Origin: Chromohalobacter moromii
GTDB lineage: Bacteria; Pseudomonadota; Gammaproteobacteria; Pseudomonadales; Halomonadaceae
Length of the DNA: 64,000 nucleotides
NCBI RefSeq assembly: GCF_023091865.1
Contig: NZ_JAHXDI010000003.1
Coordinates: forward strand, 124,001-188,000
Reading direction: 5' to 3'
This document shows, in pieces, positions 37,944 through 44,989 of the stretch. The position numbers and the translations under genes were made by a program. How positions within the stretch are numbered: position 1 is the first letter of the stretch; each line of letters begins with the position of its first letter. The notes beneath the pieces are model-generated. The model did not search any database, had not been told where the DNA came from, and saw nothing but the letters and a program-made list of their open reading frames with translations.

Positions 37944-38891
37944 ATGTCGACGCTTCGCCCCGCGCTTGTGTCCATGCTGGCTCTGCTCGGCAGTACCACG
38001 CTCTTGGCCTCCATGACCGCCCAAGCCGATGCGCTCGAACAGCAACGCCAGGCCCTGCACAACAACGTCCAGGTCATCGCCCACCGCGGTGCCAGCGGCT
38101 ACGCCCCTGAACATACCTGGTACGCCTACGACAAAGCGCTCGCCATGGGCACCGACTACCTCGAGCTGGATGTGCACATGAGTGCCGATGGGCACCTGGT
38201 GGCCATTCACGACACCACCCTGGAACGCACCACCGATGGCCAAGGGCCGGTGAAAGAACACAGCCTCGACGAACTCAAGGCACTCGACGCCGGCAGCTGG
38301 TTCAACCAAGCTCATCCGGAATATGCCGACGACGCCTACGCCGGCGCCAAGCTGCTCACCCTGGATGACGTCATCGACCGCTACGGCCAAGACGTGCGCT
38401 ACTACATCGAGACCAAGTCACCTCAGGACTATCCCGAGCTGCAAGACGCCCTGGTCAGCAAGCTCGAGGCTGAAGGCCTGGTGCAGTCGGGTTCCGTGGT
38501 CATCCAATCCTTCAGCCAAACAAGCCTGCAGGAAATTCACGACCTCAACCCCGACATCCCGCTGATCCAACTGCTCTGGTATTCCCCCGGCGAAGACGGC
38601 AAAACCCTCGAGGAATGGACCGGCGTCACCCCCAGCCCAGCCAACATCACCGATGCCGACTTCCAGGCGATCGCCAACTACGCCGACGGCGTCGGTCCCA
38701 ACTACCTGTACGAAGGTGAACCGGTCATCGACGCCCGCTTCATCGAACAGGCCCACGCCAACGACCTGCTGGTGCACGTCTACACCATCAACGACAAAGA
38801 CCGGATGCGCCGACTGCTCGGCTGGGGCGTCGACGGCCTCTTCACCAACTTCCCCGATCAGTTGAAGGACGTGCTGGCAGAAGCAGAGTGA
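37944..38891 (+). CDS. Glycerophosphodiester phosphodiesterase, periplasmic (GlpQ/UgpQ-like)
   Basis: A 315-residue enzyme that hydrolyses glycerophosphodiesters to glycerol-3-phosphate and an alcohol. The signal peptide (LVSMLALLGSTTLLASMTAQA) is followed by the catalytic HRGASGYAPEHT, metal ligands in YLELDVHMSADGHLVAIHD, and YIETKSP. ATG 37944 is preferred for GAGGA at 37930-37934; ATG 37926 is in frame. In halophiles it may supply phosphate or choline-derived osmolytes. Confidence 0.88.
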   Translation: MSTLRPALVSMLALLGSTTLLASMTAQADALEQQRQALHNNVQVIAHRGASGYAPEHTWYAYDKALAMGTDYLELDVHMSADGHLVAIHDTTLERTTDGQGPVKEHSLDELKALDAGSWFNQAHPEYADDAYAGAKLLTLDDVIDRYGQDVRYYIETKSPQDYPELQDALVSKLEAEGLVQSGSVVIQSFSQTSLQEIHDLNPDIPLIQLLWYSPGEDGKTLEEWTGVTPSPANITDADFQAIANYADGVGPNYLYEGEPVIDARFIEQAHANDLLVHVYTINDKDRMRRLLGWGVDGLFTNFPDQLKDVLAEAE

Positions 38892-38894
38892 TAC

Positions 38895-39058
38895 TTCAGG
38901 CGGCCGTCTCGTTCATCAGGCTCTCGTAAGGCATCTTGAACCCATCGTGAAGCCACCGAAATCAGGCGCAGGCTGAGCTTGCGCCTGCGGTTCAACACTT
39001 CGAACACGCGACCGCTCGGGCCGATATAAGACTCAAGATCGCGGGGTAGCGCTGACAC
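38895..39058 (-). pseudogene. HigA-like XRE antitoxin remnant, truncated and frameshifted
   Basis: Minus-strand translation gives PRDLESYIGPSGRVFEVL and NRRRKLSLRLIS. After a shift of frame near 38950 it continues as LHDGFKMPYESLMNETAA and a stop. This is the typical C-terminal order of HigA-type antitoxins (GRVSEVLN...LSL..I..LH.G..IP..SL). The N-terminal half is missing, with a stop codon directly upstream of 39058. No HigB toxin is visible. Confidence 0.6.
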
Positions 39059-39088
39059 TTAGGCGGCATGTTACTGGCTGGCGAGCTG

Positions 39089-39237
39089 TTTCTGAGCTGC
39101 CTGGGCGGCAGCTAACTGTAGTCGCCACCCCAATGCTGGAGGTTCCATTTTCTGAGCTGCCTGGTCGGCAACGAACAGGAAAGCGTCGGGCAGTCCAAAT
39201 CTGCTTGAACTTCTGAGCTGCCTAGGCTGCAACGAAC
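39089..39237 (-). CRISPR. Short type I-F CRISPR array: three repeats, two spacers
   Basis: Three 28-bp repeats lie at 39089-39116, 39149-39176 and 39210-39237, sharing TTCTGAGCTGCCT. Spacers are 32 nt (39117-39148) and 33 nt (39177-39209). On the minus strand the repeats start GTT, contain the I-F stem element AGGCAGCT and end CAGAAA or CAGAAG, close to the type I-F consensus. The 28/32 geometry is also type I-F. Repeats differ from one another, so the array is ageing. A cas6f fragment lies just upstream in the reading direction. Confidence 0.85.
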
Positions 39238-39364
39238 TAGAGCTTATCATAGCCAAGCATCTGATTATTAAAGAACGTCCGCGTAAATAAAGCGTCACAC
39301 CTTTTCTCAGACTATAGCGCTAAGCTATTGATTTAAAAGTTATTAAAAGGGCGCCAAAAAAGGG
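39238..39364 (-). promoter_or_regulatory. AT-rich CRISPR leader
   Basis: An AT-rich stretch (for example ATTTAAAAGTTATTAAAA) lies between the first repeat and the end of the cas6f fragment. This is where a type I-F leader with its promoter should be. Confidence 0.6.
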
Positions 39365-39669
39365 TCAAAACCACGGCACGATCGCTTCACGGCTCAACCC
39401 ATAATGGTTGAATCGTCCAACTGTAGGCTCGTCCAGGGGCCCCCGTGTTCGATAAACAGCGCAAAGCGTTGACCACTAGAACGGCTGTTCACCTGCACGA
39501 ACGGCAGCGAAATCTTGCGTTCAGCAGATACCAAGAGGCACTGGCGCGCTGCTTCTTCACTGATGTCGTGGCGACGTGCATAACACTTGACTCGACTTGC
39601 GCCGCCCGTATCCGCGCGACCCGTGCGGGCCGCGACGTCAACAGCGAGCTGGCAGCGTTGTTCGACCAC
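39365..39669 (-). pseudogene. cas6f: cas6f (csy4) remnant, frameshifted
   Basis: The minus strand encodes RRHDISEEAARQ, then SLPFVQVNSRSSGQRFALFI, closely matching Pseudomonas Csy4 (RRHDLSEEEAR, LPFVTLRSQSTGQHFRLFI). After a one-frame shift near 39404-39414 it ends FNHYGLSREAIVPWF and a stop, like Csy4's FTCYGLSKGGFVPWF. The stretch before RRHD lacks about ten residues seen in Csy4 and the N-terminal half is not recognisable. The gene therefore cannot make a full crRNA-processing endonuclease. No other cas genes are in the window. Confidence 0.8.
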
Positions 39670-39724
39670 CTGTTTCTATCCGCACGACCCGTGTGAGTCT
39701 GCGGCGGATACCGGTGGAGTCTCA

Positions 39725-40009
39725 AAGAAAAAGCCGCACTGATCGGTATCACAATCAAGGAGCGTTACGCCCATGCCAACGATACCGAACTATGGGCGGA
39801 GCACCGCGAGGCGTTCGAAACATTCTGCGCCTGTGCTACCCAGTGGCACGTGATCGCGGGCATGGATGGCGCCGTCCACCAGGGAATCGACTACACAGCC
39901 CAGAATCTGTCATGGGATGCGCGGCATCGAGGATCATGCGGACTGCTGTGAGCAGATCCGGCTCATCGAAAGCGGCGCGCTTGGTGTGATACATAAGCGA
40001 CGGATGTAA
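39725..40009 (+). pseudogene. Phage DUF1799 protein remnant, frameshifted
   Basis: One frame reads ELWAEHREAFETFCACATQW followed by a glycine-rich GMDGAVHQGIDYTAQ. A second frame, from about 39910, reads MRGIEDHADCCEQIRLIESG and ends at TAA 40007-40009. The two halves resemble the phage DUF1799 family (ELW...F....TQWR.G.GG..GLDY, then a C-terminal E.GAL). This is a remnant of a tailed-phage structural module. Confidence 0.55.
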
Positions 40010-40045
40010 TCCTGCGCAGCGGTGACAAATTAGACCTCCGCATTG

Positions 40046-40092
40046 CATGTTAATTTTTTATAGTCTACAGTATGTCTCGTAAAATTAACATG
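40046..40092. promoter_or_regulatory. 12-bp inverted repeat (operator) before the XRE/ImmA module
   Basis: CATGTTAATTTT at 40046-40057 and AAAATTAACATG at 40081-40092 are perfect reverse complements separated by 23 bases. They lie just before the 209-residue gene. This fits an autoregulatory operator for the XRE protein encoded downstream. Confidence 0.65.
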
Positions 40093-40103
40093 AGGCATGT
40101 GCG

Positions 40104-40733
40104 ATGCAGCTAAGTAGCAGCGAATTGATCACTGAGCCCTCAAGCGTGGATCGACGTCTAGCTGAGATGAACCTTACCCGTGAGGGCTTGCTACGTGTAC
40201 GGGATATTGCGTTGGGGGCTGCAGCAGAGGCGACTGCATATCACCCTTCTTTTTCACCAGGTATGAAGTCATATATGGAGGGGATCGCTGCCCTTCGATT
40301 TGAGTTCATCCAGCTTGGAAGTGAATGGCGATTAGAAGAACACAACGGGATGGACTTTATCCGTAATGATGCGCTTGAAGTTCGGTTGGGCTTCTCAAAT
40401 GTGAAAGGCTCGGTCCTTCCAGATGTTGGTCCAAGAGCTAGATCACCAAGGGGGCCAGGCACCGAGCGAGCATGTCAAAGTAATTTTTCTATCGACTTTG
40501 GAGAAGAGTTTAAAATCCCTGAAGACTTTGAGGACAAAGTGGCCACCTACTTCTTAATGGTCGATAAGGATGGCTGTGCAGAGGTCTCAAAACCTATTAT
40601 ACAAGCTGGAAATTTCGCTGATTATCTTGAGCGTCTGAGCATTTCTGATGGATCTGATTTCAACCTTGATCCAACCCCGCTAGACGACGATGATGATTTG
40701 AGTTCTTTTGATCCTATGGTTACTCGAAGGTGA
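40104..40733 (+). CDS. Unrecognised 209-residue protein paired with XRE-ImmA/IrrE gene
   Basis: Not recognised. Soluble, no signal peptide. The N-terminal part looks helical (SVDRRLAEMNLTREGLLRVR); the middle contains aromatic and charged strands (ALRFEFIQLGSEWRLEEHNG); the C-terminus is strongly acidic (LDDDDDLSSFDP). Its stop overlaps a GTG of the next frame, so the two genes form a coupled operon. The region is much AT-richer than the chromosome around it, pointing to acquisition by transfer. By arrangement it could be the toxin or effector partner of the following XRE-peptidase, but this is inference only. Confidence 0.7.
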   Translation: MQLSSSELITEPSSVDRRLAEMNLTREGLLRVRDIALGAAAEATAYHPSFSPGMKSYMEGIAALRFEFIQLGSEWRLEEHNGMDFIRNDALEVRLGFSNVKGSVLPDVGPRARSPRGPGTERACQSNFSIDFGEEFKIPEDFEDKVATYFLMVDKDGCAEVSKPIIQAGNFADYLERLSISDGSDFNLDPTPLDDDDDLSSFDPMVTRR

Positions 40734-40747
40734 AGCAAGAGGACTTT

Positions 40748-41827
40748 ATGTTCAACCATAAGCGCCTTATCATGGCTCGTAAGCGCAAGGGGTTGACTGC
40801 TAAAAGCCTTGCTGAGTTAGCTGGAATTTCACCAGTTACCTTGTCACGCATAGAAAAGGCTTTGAATCCGCCTGATGACAGTACGGTCGAGAAGCTCTCA
40901 AAAGCCCTAGGGTATCCGAAGCAGTTTCTCTATGGCGAGGACTTGGAAGACTTGGACACAGATGCAGTGAGCTTTCGTAGTCTCTCTACAATGACTGCAA
41001 AGGAAAAGCACTCTGCGTTAGTTGCTGGTAGTCTAGGTCTTTCTTTACTGTCATGGATTGACGATCGGTTTAATCTACCTAAGCCGGATTTGATTGATCT
41101 CAGCCACGAGGTTAGCCCAGAGCACGCAGCAAACGCTTTGAGGCAGTATTGGAATATTGGTGTTCAACCAATAACGAACCTTATGCACCTCATGGAAACA
41201 AAAGGGGTGCGTTTTTTGGCGATGTCCGAAAATACTGCTTCAGTAGACGCTTATTCGTTTTGGATGGGTGGGGTTCCGCATGTTTATCTAAATAATTTCA
41301 AAAGTGCAGAGCGCAGCATTTTTGATACTGCACATGAGTTAGGACACTTGGTGATGCACTGTAATGGTGAGGCCAAAAGTTCTCGAGAGGCAGAAAGGGA
41401 GGCAAACGCTTTTGCATCCTCTTTTCTAATGCCAAAAGATGACGTTATATCCCGTTCGCCTAGGTTCGTTAATACTGAAGCTGTCATAAATTTAAAAGCA
41501 AGATGGCGTGTTTCAGCTATGGCTATGGCTTATCGCCTTCATGTGCTAAAGCTGGTTACTGAATGGCAGTATAAGTCTATCATCATAGAGCTTTCTAAGC
41601 GAGGCTTTAGAAAGGGAGAGCCAGTTGGCGTGGAGCGGGAACGTTCTGCAATATGGCCTAAAGTTCTTTCTCAGTTGTGGTCCGAACGAGTCACAAAGAA
41701 AGAGATTGCTAACGATCTCTCTTTGCCACTTTATGAAGTGGAAGCTCTAATTGAGGGGCTGGTGCCAGACCTTAATGAAGAGGAGAGAAACAAAAGCTCA
41801 TATACTGGGCTAAGGTCGGTTCGTTAA
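40748..41827 (+). CDS. XRE helix-turn-helix / ImmA-IrrE metallopeptidase family protein
   Basis: A 359-residue two-domain protein. The XRE helix-turn-helix lies at about 5-65 (LIMARKRKGLTAKSLAELAG, SPVTLSRIEKAL). A zinc peptidase domain of the ImmA/IrrE (DUF955) type has the motif FDTAHELGHLVMH and a downstream EREANAFASSFLMP, the usual third ligand region. A C-terminal 100-residue helical extension follows. ATG 40748 has AGAGGA before it; a GTG at 40730 overlapping the previous stop is the alternative. Such proteins cleave or control repressors in phages, ICEs, stress systems and some TA-type defence modules. Confidence 0.85.
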   Translation: MFNHKRLIMARKRKGLTAKSLAELAGISPVTLSRIEKALNPPDDSTVEKLSKALGYPKQFLYGEDLEDLDTDAVSFRSLSTMTAKEKHSALVAGSLGLSLLSWIDDRFNLPKPDLIDLSHEVSPEHAANALRQYWNIGVQPITNLMHLMETKGVRFLAMSENTASVDAYSFWMGGVPHVYLNNFKSAERSIFDTAHELGHLVMHCNGEAKSSREAEREANAFASSFLMPKDDVISRSPRFVNTEAVINLKARWRVSAMAMAYRLHVLKLVTEWQYKSIIIELSKRGFRKGEPVGVERERSAIWPKVLSQLWSERVTKKEIANDLSLPLYEVEALIEGLVPDLNEEERNKSSYTGLRSVR

Positions 41828-41856
41828 ATACAGCCGCAAGTCCGTACAACCCCATC

Positions 41857-41885
41857 AAAACGGCTGCATTGCGCAGCTGTTTTGC
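41857..41885 (+). terminator. Hairpin terminator after the XRE/ImmA gene
   Basis: AAAACGGCTGC pairs with GCAGCTGTTTT (one G-T wobble) around a short loop, 30 bases after the stop codon. The 3' arm carries the T-run, so it could work in both directions. Confidence 0.65.
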
Positions 41886-42021
41886 TATTCAAAGATAATG
41901 ACTTAGAACATCGGTAAGCGCTCCCGCAACTGCATCTACCTGAACCGACCTGCGATGACCACACTAGGTGCGTGGTCGTGGCGCGTTTGTGAAGAATCTG
42001 AGCCATGGATCATCCTCCGAT

Positions 42022-42044
42022 AATGGTTCGTAAGGTAGACCATT
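42022..42044. repeat. Short inverted repeat AATGGT/ACCATT
   Basis: AATGGT at 42022-42027 and ACCATT at 42039-42044 can form a small hairpin within the non-coding stretch 41828-42167. Confidence 0.4.
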
Positions 42045-42073
42045 ACTCTTCGGGACCACACACCTAGGGGATC

Positions 42074-42133
42074 ATTACATAACAGCGTAGGGTGTGCAGA
42101 AACCAGGGGGCATTACACCCGACGTTATGTAAT
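42074..42133. repeat. Nested inverted repeats upstream of the OLD nuclease gene
   Basis: Outer arms ATTACATAAC (42074-42083) and GTTATGTAAT (42124-42133) are perfect complements. Inside them GGGTGT (42090-42095) and ACACCC (42115-42120) pair too. The 60-base unit could fold as a two-tier hairpin RNA or serve as a large operator. It ends 34 bases before the nuclease start. Confidence 0.6.
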
Positions 42134-42167
42134 ATGGCTTTTTAATCATTGGGTACTGGAGATCATG

Positions 42168-43928
42168 ATGGAGCATTTAGAAGGAATTTTGATTTCTAAT
42201 TACAAAGGGGTAGGTGACCAAGCGCAGCTCATAGGACCTTTTGGCAAACTTAATTTTATTGTAGGCGAGAATAATGCTGGCAAATCTTGTGTCTTGAGTT
42301 TTATTGCCACTCAAGCTGAAGGAATGCTTGGGTGCATGGCTGGTCATCTGAGGAATGAGGGAAAGCCTGCTATAAAAGATATCGACATAAATCTCGGAGC
42401 AAGTAAGTTCCAAGTCTGCAGAGGCCTTGGCTTCAGCGCTAAAAAAATAAATGATGCAATTAATAATGAACTAAAAGAGAAAGGTGGTAGATTTTTAAAG
42501 CCGCCCTATAGCGAGGCGATTGATGCAATAATAGACGAGATATGCTTGTCAGGTATGGTTTGGTTAAAATATGATCATGGCAAGAATAGCATGCTTTTTT
42601 ATAACGATGTGGACATAGAAAGGCTGTCTACGTGTGTCGAATCAAATACATGGTATAGCCTTTGGTCCTCTTTGATGAGAAGGCAGGGCGGAGGATTAAA
42701 AGAACACCACATTCCTGAGTTGATTGGCTGGACTAAAGAAAGAATAATCCCAGAGCACAAGAAAATATACTTCATACCTGCCATACGAGAAATCACAGCA
42801 TCAGAGTATAGCGATGACTTGTGGAACGGAAAGGGTTTGATTGACAAACTAGCCAAGCTTCAGAACCCTGGCGCTCAACAAAGGGAGCAAAAGGAAAAGT
42901 TTTACAAAATAAACAAATTTCTTTCATCAGTCACGTCTTGCAATGAAGCAGAGATTGAGATTCCTTATGATAGAAACTGTGTTTTGGTACATATGAATGG
43001 CAAGGTTCTTCCTCTTGAGTCGCTAGGAACTGGTATTCATGAAGTTGTGATGCTGGCTTCTTTTTGCACAATGATAGAAAACCAAATAGTCTGTATCGAA
43101 GAGCCTGAAATTCACCTTCACCCTGTTCTGCAGAAGCGACTAATCAGATATATCAAGGAAGAGACCGAAAATCAATATTTTATCGCCACTCACTCACCCA
43201 GCCTTATTGATAATAGGGATGCAGTTGTCTTTAGAGCACAATTAGGTGAAGATGGTAACACCAGAATAACAAACGTATTCTCGGAAGGGGATCGCTCTAG
43301 CTTAATCTTTGACCTAGGCTACAGACCGTCTGACTTGTTACAATCTAATTTTATAGTCTGGGTAGAAGGGCCCTCTGATAGAGTCTATATCAATGAATGG
43401 ATCAGGCTTTTAGATGAATCTTTAGTAGAAGGGGTTCATTACTCCGTAATGTTTTACGGGGGTAGGCTTTTAAGCCACCTAACAGCAAGCGATGAGCTAG
43501 AACCTGTTAGTAGAGAGAAAGCTTTTATTGAGCTTATTAAGATTAATCGTCATGTTTGCATTGTGATGGACAGTGACAAAGGCAAAGCCTCTGATGGAAT
43601 AAACAGTACCAAAGAGCGGATTATTGATGAGCTAAGTGATGCCGCGGGTATGTCTTGGGTTACTCAGGGTAGAGAAATAGAGAACTATATTGACAAAGAG
43701 GTTATGACTGGAGCGCTCTCTTCTTCATATCCAAAATTTAACAAGAGGCACAGGGTTGGTGAGTACCAACATGTACTGCCGTTTCATGATAATAAGGGGG
43801 GCATGGTTAAAAATGTAGATAAGGTAAAAGTAGCCAAGGCAGCTGTAGATTATGGTATTAGCCTTGATATCCTTGATCTTCGTGAACGTATTCAGGAACT
43901 TGTTCATGCAATAAAATCGGCAAACTAA
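42168..43928 (+). CDS. OLD-family ATP-dependent endonuclease (AAA ATPase + TOPRIM), stand-alone
   Basis: A 586-residue protein. ABC-type ATPase: Walker A GENNAGKS at about 35, Walker B CIEEPEIHLHP, and the H-loop FIATHSPSLID. A C-terminal TOPRIM nuclease domain follows, with the acidic motifs VEGPSD and VMDSDKGK. This is the OLD architecture seen in P2 OLD and Gabija GajA. No UvrD-like helicase, reverse transcriptase or small partner follows, so a class 1 (single-gene) OLD is the best description. GGAG at 42158-42161 fits ATG 42168 better than ATG 42165. It is AT-rich compared with the chromosome; phage defence is the likely role. Confidence 0.85.
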   Translation: MEHLEGILISNYKGVGDQAQLIGPFGKLNFIVGENNAGKSCVLSFIATQAEGMLGCMAGHLRNEGKPAIKDIDINLGASKFQVCRGLGFSAKKINDAINNELKEKGGRFLKPPYSEAIDAIIDEICLSGMVWLKYDHGKNSMLFYNDVDIERLSTCVESNTWYSLWSSLMRRQGGGLKEHHIPELIGWTKERIIPEHKKIYFIPAIREITASEYSDDLWNGKGLIDKLAKLQNPGAQQREQKEKFYKINKFLSSVTSCNEAEIEIPYDRNCVLVHMNGKVLPLESLGTGIHEVVMLASFCTMIENQIVCIEEPEIHLHPVLQKRLIRYIKEETENQYFIATHSPSLIDNRDAVVFRAQLGEDGNTRITNVFSEGDRSSLIFDLGYRPSDLLQSNFIVWVEGPSDRVYINEWIRLLDESLVEGVHYSVMFYGGRLLSHLTASDELEPVSREKAFIELIKINRHVCIVMDSDKGKASDGINSTKERIIDELSDAAGMSWVTQGREIENYIDKEVMTGALSSSYPKFNKRHRVGEYQHVLPFHDNKGGMVKNVDKVKVAKAAVDYGISLDILDLRERIQELVHAIKSAN

Positions 43929-43983
43929 CCGAACCCCTCCTTTATTCATACGGTGTTGTTTCGTAGGTACCGTCGCTGAGAGC

Positions 43984-44860
43984 GTGGCTGATCTTGACGA
44001 GATAGGCTGCGCTCGCCTGGGACACTCAGGCGCGGTATCACGTCATCGAACTATTGGCGTACTGGGAAGGGCGCGTCACGGCCTCGGCGCTGCGCGAGGC
44101 ATTCCACCTGGGCAAGGACCGGGCGCAGCAGGTGCTACGCGCTTATCGCGAGGATGTCGCGGTGGATAACCTCATCTATGACACCTCCCGCAAGGCTTGG
44201 GTGCCGACACCGCAGTTCACCCCGCACTTCATTCGCGGCCATGTGGATGAGTATCTGCACCTGCTCGGCACGCACGATGCGTTGAATCCACAGTTCGTGG
44301 GGCTTGGTCTGGGCGCGGCCAATACGGAATCGGTGCCGATGCCGATTCGGGATGTCTCGCCCGAGGTCGTGCGGGCCGTGGTCTCGGCGGCACGTGAACG
44401 GCAGCGGCTGGAGGTGGTGTACGCGAGCTTTTCCTCGCCAAGTGGCGAGGACAGAATCATCGCCCCGCATACGCTGGTCTATGCCGCGGGCCGCTGGCAT
44501 GTCCGCGCGTATTGCGAGAAAAATGCAGCGTTTCGCGACTTCGTATTATCGCGCTTTCGCGGCGTCCCCGAGGCCATTGGCGGTGCCTTGCCCGCCGCGG
44601 CCCAAGCGAACGATGCGGACTGGGAGAATCGCCTGACACTGGAGATCATCCCTGACCCACGCCTCAGCCAAGCGGAACGTGAGCTCATCGCGCAGGATTA
44701 CGCCATGGAGGAACACATGCTGGCGATCACCTGCCGATGCGCGCTCGCCCAATACGTGTTGCGCGAATACGGCATCAACCATCGACACGTGGAAGGCGAT
44801 CCGCGTGCCCAGCAAATCGAACTCGGCAATCGCGAAGCCCTGCGCCAGTGGCTTTATTGA
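43984..44860 (+). pseudogene. WYL-domain transcriptional regulator (BrxR/CapW-like) with apparent N-terminal frameshift
   Basis: From 44006 the frame reads AALAWDTQARYHVIELLAYW and continues into a helix-turn-helix (SALREAFHLGKDRAQQVLRA), a WYL domain (APHTLVYAAGRWHVRAYCEK) and a C-terminal WCX region, about 285 residues. The stop TAG at 44003 cuts off the N-terminus, yet the next frame from GTG 43984 reads MADLDEI. A one-base insertion or two-base deletion near 44002-44006 would restore one gene. Otherwise translation must start at TTG 44054, losing the first helix. WYL regulators of this shape control BREX, CBASS and other defence genes. Confidence 0.75.
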
Positions 44861-44905
44861 GCCCAGGCTGATATCTCCGCATCTGTAGAGAACGGCCCCC
44901 ACGCA

Positions 44906-44945
44906 AAAACCCCCGGCCGCATCGCGACCGGGGGCTCAAGCTTTT
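44906..44945. terminator. Bidirectional terminator between the WYL regulator and betT
   Basis: CCCCCGGCCGC pairs with GCGACCGGGGG (one mismatch). On the minus strand the stem runs straight into TTTTT, and on the plus strand CTTTTT follows a few bases later. It serves both convergent genes. Confidence 0.85.
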
Positions 44946-44989
44946 TAAGAAGACCGGCCGCCTAACGGTGGTGGCCGACCGAGCACGCC

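Noticed and set aside
39445-39696. 83-codon plus-strand frame as a separate gene
   Set aside because: The opposite strand carries clear Csy4 similarity over the same bases, so this frame is a shadow.
39610-39701. Imperfect ~20-bp direct repeats (39610-39632 and 39679-39701)
   Set aside because: They lie at the junction of the cas6f relic and the phage remnant and might be a recombination trace, but they have several mismatches and no att-like partner elsewhere in the island, so no claim is made.
41828-42167. Retron msr/msd RNA
   Set aside because: The gap has inverted repeats, but no reverse transcriptase gene is encoded nearby.
42168-43928. Gabija system (GajAB)
   Set aside because: The nuclease resembles GajA in architecture, but no UvrD-like GajB helicase follows; the next gene is a WYL regulator.
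39089-43928. CRISPR-associated Tn7-like transposon
   Set aside because: Type I-F relics are present, but there are no tnsABC/tniQ genes and no transposon end repeats, and cas6f is broken.
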